NCBI RefSeq assembly: GCF_019430885.1 | Contig: NZ_JAHYBZ010000002.1 | Coordinates: 434,001-498,000 of the forward strand | Direction of reading: 5' to 3' | Length of the DNA: 64,000 nt | DNA from: Roseomonas alba | GTDB lineage: Bacteria > Pseudomonadota > Alphaproteobacteria > Acetobacterales > Acetobacteraceae | Shown: positions 63,701-64,000 of the stretch, one piece after another | How the letters are laid out: each line of letters starts with the position of its first letter | Numbering within the stretch: position 1 is the first letter of the stretch | Translations under genes and position numbers: made by a program | The notes under the pieces: generated by a model | The model's input: the letters and a program-made list of their open reading frames with translations, nothing else | The model's database searches: none | Told to the model about the DNA's origin: nothing

Positions 63701-64000
63701 ACTGCCGTCCCGTTGGTCGCCCCTGAGACGTTGAGGATCGAGAGCGGATCCCCGTTCGGATCCGTGTCGTTCGCGGTCAGCGAGCCGGCGGTGAAGACGA
63801 GCGGCTGTCCCTTCTCGGCGTCCGGCATGACGTCGGCCACAGCCGTGGGACCGGTATTGCCTGTCGTCGAGGCGGCATTGAACACAACGTCGACCCAGTA
63901 GTTCATGGAAGCCTGCACCGGCCCGCCCGGGAAGGCGCCGGCGTCGGCAATGACGCCGTTTGGCCCTGTCTGCCAATCGCTGCGCAGGGCGGTGAGCGGC
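60775..64000 (-). CDS. Giant repeat protein: alternating DUF4082 and cadherin-like domains (partial, 5' end outside)
   Basis: At least 1074 residues; the frame is open to the window edge, where another DUF4082 end (NYWVDVVF) is already visible. Four full DUF4082 domains of about 150 residues follow (GIRFYKGALNTGVHTAHLW, SGWQQVMFAAPVDI, NYWVDVMF). They alternate with four cadherin-like domains of about 105 residues (SLLGNDTDANWDSLTITGVS, ISDGRGGTSQA), so the period is near 255 residues. The protein ends inside a DUF4082 unit (VDVNFRGQLAA) with no visible anchor or secretion signal. Such proteins are probably surface-exposed or secreted and carbohydrate-binding or adhesive. Confidence 0.85.
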   Translation of the reverse strand, partial: PLTALRSDWQTGPNGVIADAGAFPGGPVQASMNYWVDVVFNAASTTGNTGPTAVADVMPDAEKGQPLVFTAGSLTANDTDPNGDPLSILNVSGATNGTAVWDYYRQTIVFTPDEGFIGEASFTYTVTDGRGGTAQAVASFTVKEPPHRVTLFDATDTPQFANVADPTAVELGVQFVASAAGSIAGIRFYKGALNTGVHTAHLWKADGTLLATATFSGETTSGWQQVMFAAPVDIQAGETYLASYHTVTGMYAAAPGYFNSQYSNGPLTVTGGGLYAYGAAGSFPTESFNASNYWVDVMFQPGGVENVAPLAADDSGFAVARNMPFLIAAASLLGNDTDANWDSLTITGVSGATHGTVAYDPVTGYVTFTPDADYLGDASFVYSISDGRGGTSQATVSMQVRDLPPVTSLFEDDARPAVASVSDNSAIELGMRFQVTQNGSIAGIRFYKGPQNTGTHVANLWSSDGTLLASATFAQESGTGWQEVYFAQPVTLVTGQNYVASYHTTSGYYSATSGFFNQSYSQGGIVAAGGSNGVYGYGNSGFPTQTYNATNYWVDVLFSEGNSAPTVAPDTGLSAYSGVPIVIAVSSLLSNDTDPNGDALTITAVSGGAGGTAILDAQAGTITFTPTDGYVGAASFTYTLSDGHGATAQGAVGIDVFAPGSSERLFDRFDRPALESAADDGPVELGVRFTAEVGGLITGIRFYKGAGNTGPHVGNLWTADGTLLATVTFTDETANGWQQANFSQPVSITAGQTYVASYNTTNGNYSATSGYFSQAHDNGVLAATQGVFNYGSAGTFPAASYQATNYWVDVVMDARNRDPVAGADSGLLAHSGTPLVIPVATLLANDSDPDGDGLTLTSVTAGSHGSVAFDAQAQTVTFTPEQGYVGAADFSYGITDARGGQSFGTAAVEVDAGATTSSLFGPNDTPAIASVNDPGSIELGMKFRSSESGSITGVKFYKGNQNTGTHTGSLWTATGTLLATATFTNETASGWQQVDFASAVSIAPDTDYVVSYHTTSGFYAASSGYFNEAQSNGPLTAPGSGNGLYAYGDSQFPTGSWGNTNYWVDVNFRGQLAA

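Noticed and set aside
60643-63726. Long rightward frames (606 and 262 residues) opposite the DUF4082 gene
   Set aside because: They show periodic sequence only because they mirror the DUF4082/cadherin-like repeats. The leftward frame has the recognisable domains.

Overview
The window is GC-rich (AT-rich only in a few intergenic strips), with long back-to-back operons and many 4-base ATGA/GTGA overlaps. Gene content and order (ispDF fusion, dusB-ntrB-ntrC-ntrY-ntrX, hfq-hflX) are typical of Alphaproteobacteria. The style of the rest (XrtA-type exopolysaccharide genes, DUF4082 repeat proteins) suggests an Acetobacteraceae member such as a Roseomonas relative. The taxonomic call is inference from synteny and composition only.

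Region 1 (1-18.5 kb) is core chromosome. It holds a thiolase, a GGDEF-EAL protein convergent with an HD-GYP protein, a doxX-ispDF-HD leftward group, and a rightward block dusB-ntrBC-ntrYX-dat. This runs on through a SnoaL-like protein and a HAD phosphatase to hfq-hflX, an inositol-monophosphatase-like gene and greB. The block joins isoprenoid precursor synthesis, tRNA dihydrouridylation, nitrogen control and RNA/translation quality control.

Region 2 (18.6-54.1 kb) is a large surface-polysaccharide locus. It opens with glycosyltransferases and a Wzx-type flippase. A leftward operon follows (27.9-35.6 kb) with nearly the full set of genes usually found beside exosortase A: TIGR03087-type glycosyltransferase, FemAB-like protein, polysaccharide deacetylase, AAA ATPase, outer-membrane beta-barrel, P-loop kinase-like protein, Wzz-like chain-length protein and Wza-like export lipoprotein. 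Across a 437-bp divergent regulatory gap lie a priming sugar transferase, three more GT4 glycosyltransferases, an epimerase and an asparagine-synthase-like amidotransferase. An oxidoreductase-epimerase fusion, an RTX-repeat secreted protein, an exosortase-associated O-antigen-ligase-like polymerase and two head-to-head beta-helix proteins complete it. No exosortase and no PEP-CTERM protein is visible. Two short membrane-protein genes (39283-39450 and 50533-50670) sit inside the locus.

Region 3 (54.7-60.2 kb) is a compact six-gene nucleotide-sugar operon: hexapeptide acetyltransferase, Gfo/Idh dehydrogenase, DegT aminotransferase, SDR epimerase, second DegT aminotransferase and PglD/NeuD-like acetyltransferase. 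It probably makes one or two acetamido-sugars for the polysaccharide. Region 4 (60.2-64 kb) has a small conserved-looking protein and the 3' part of a giant leftward gene of alternating DUF4082 and cadherin-like repeats that runs off the window.

No rRNA, tRNA, CRISPR array, intact insertion sequence or replication origin was recognised.
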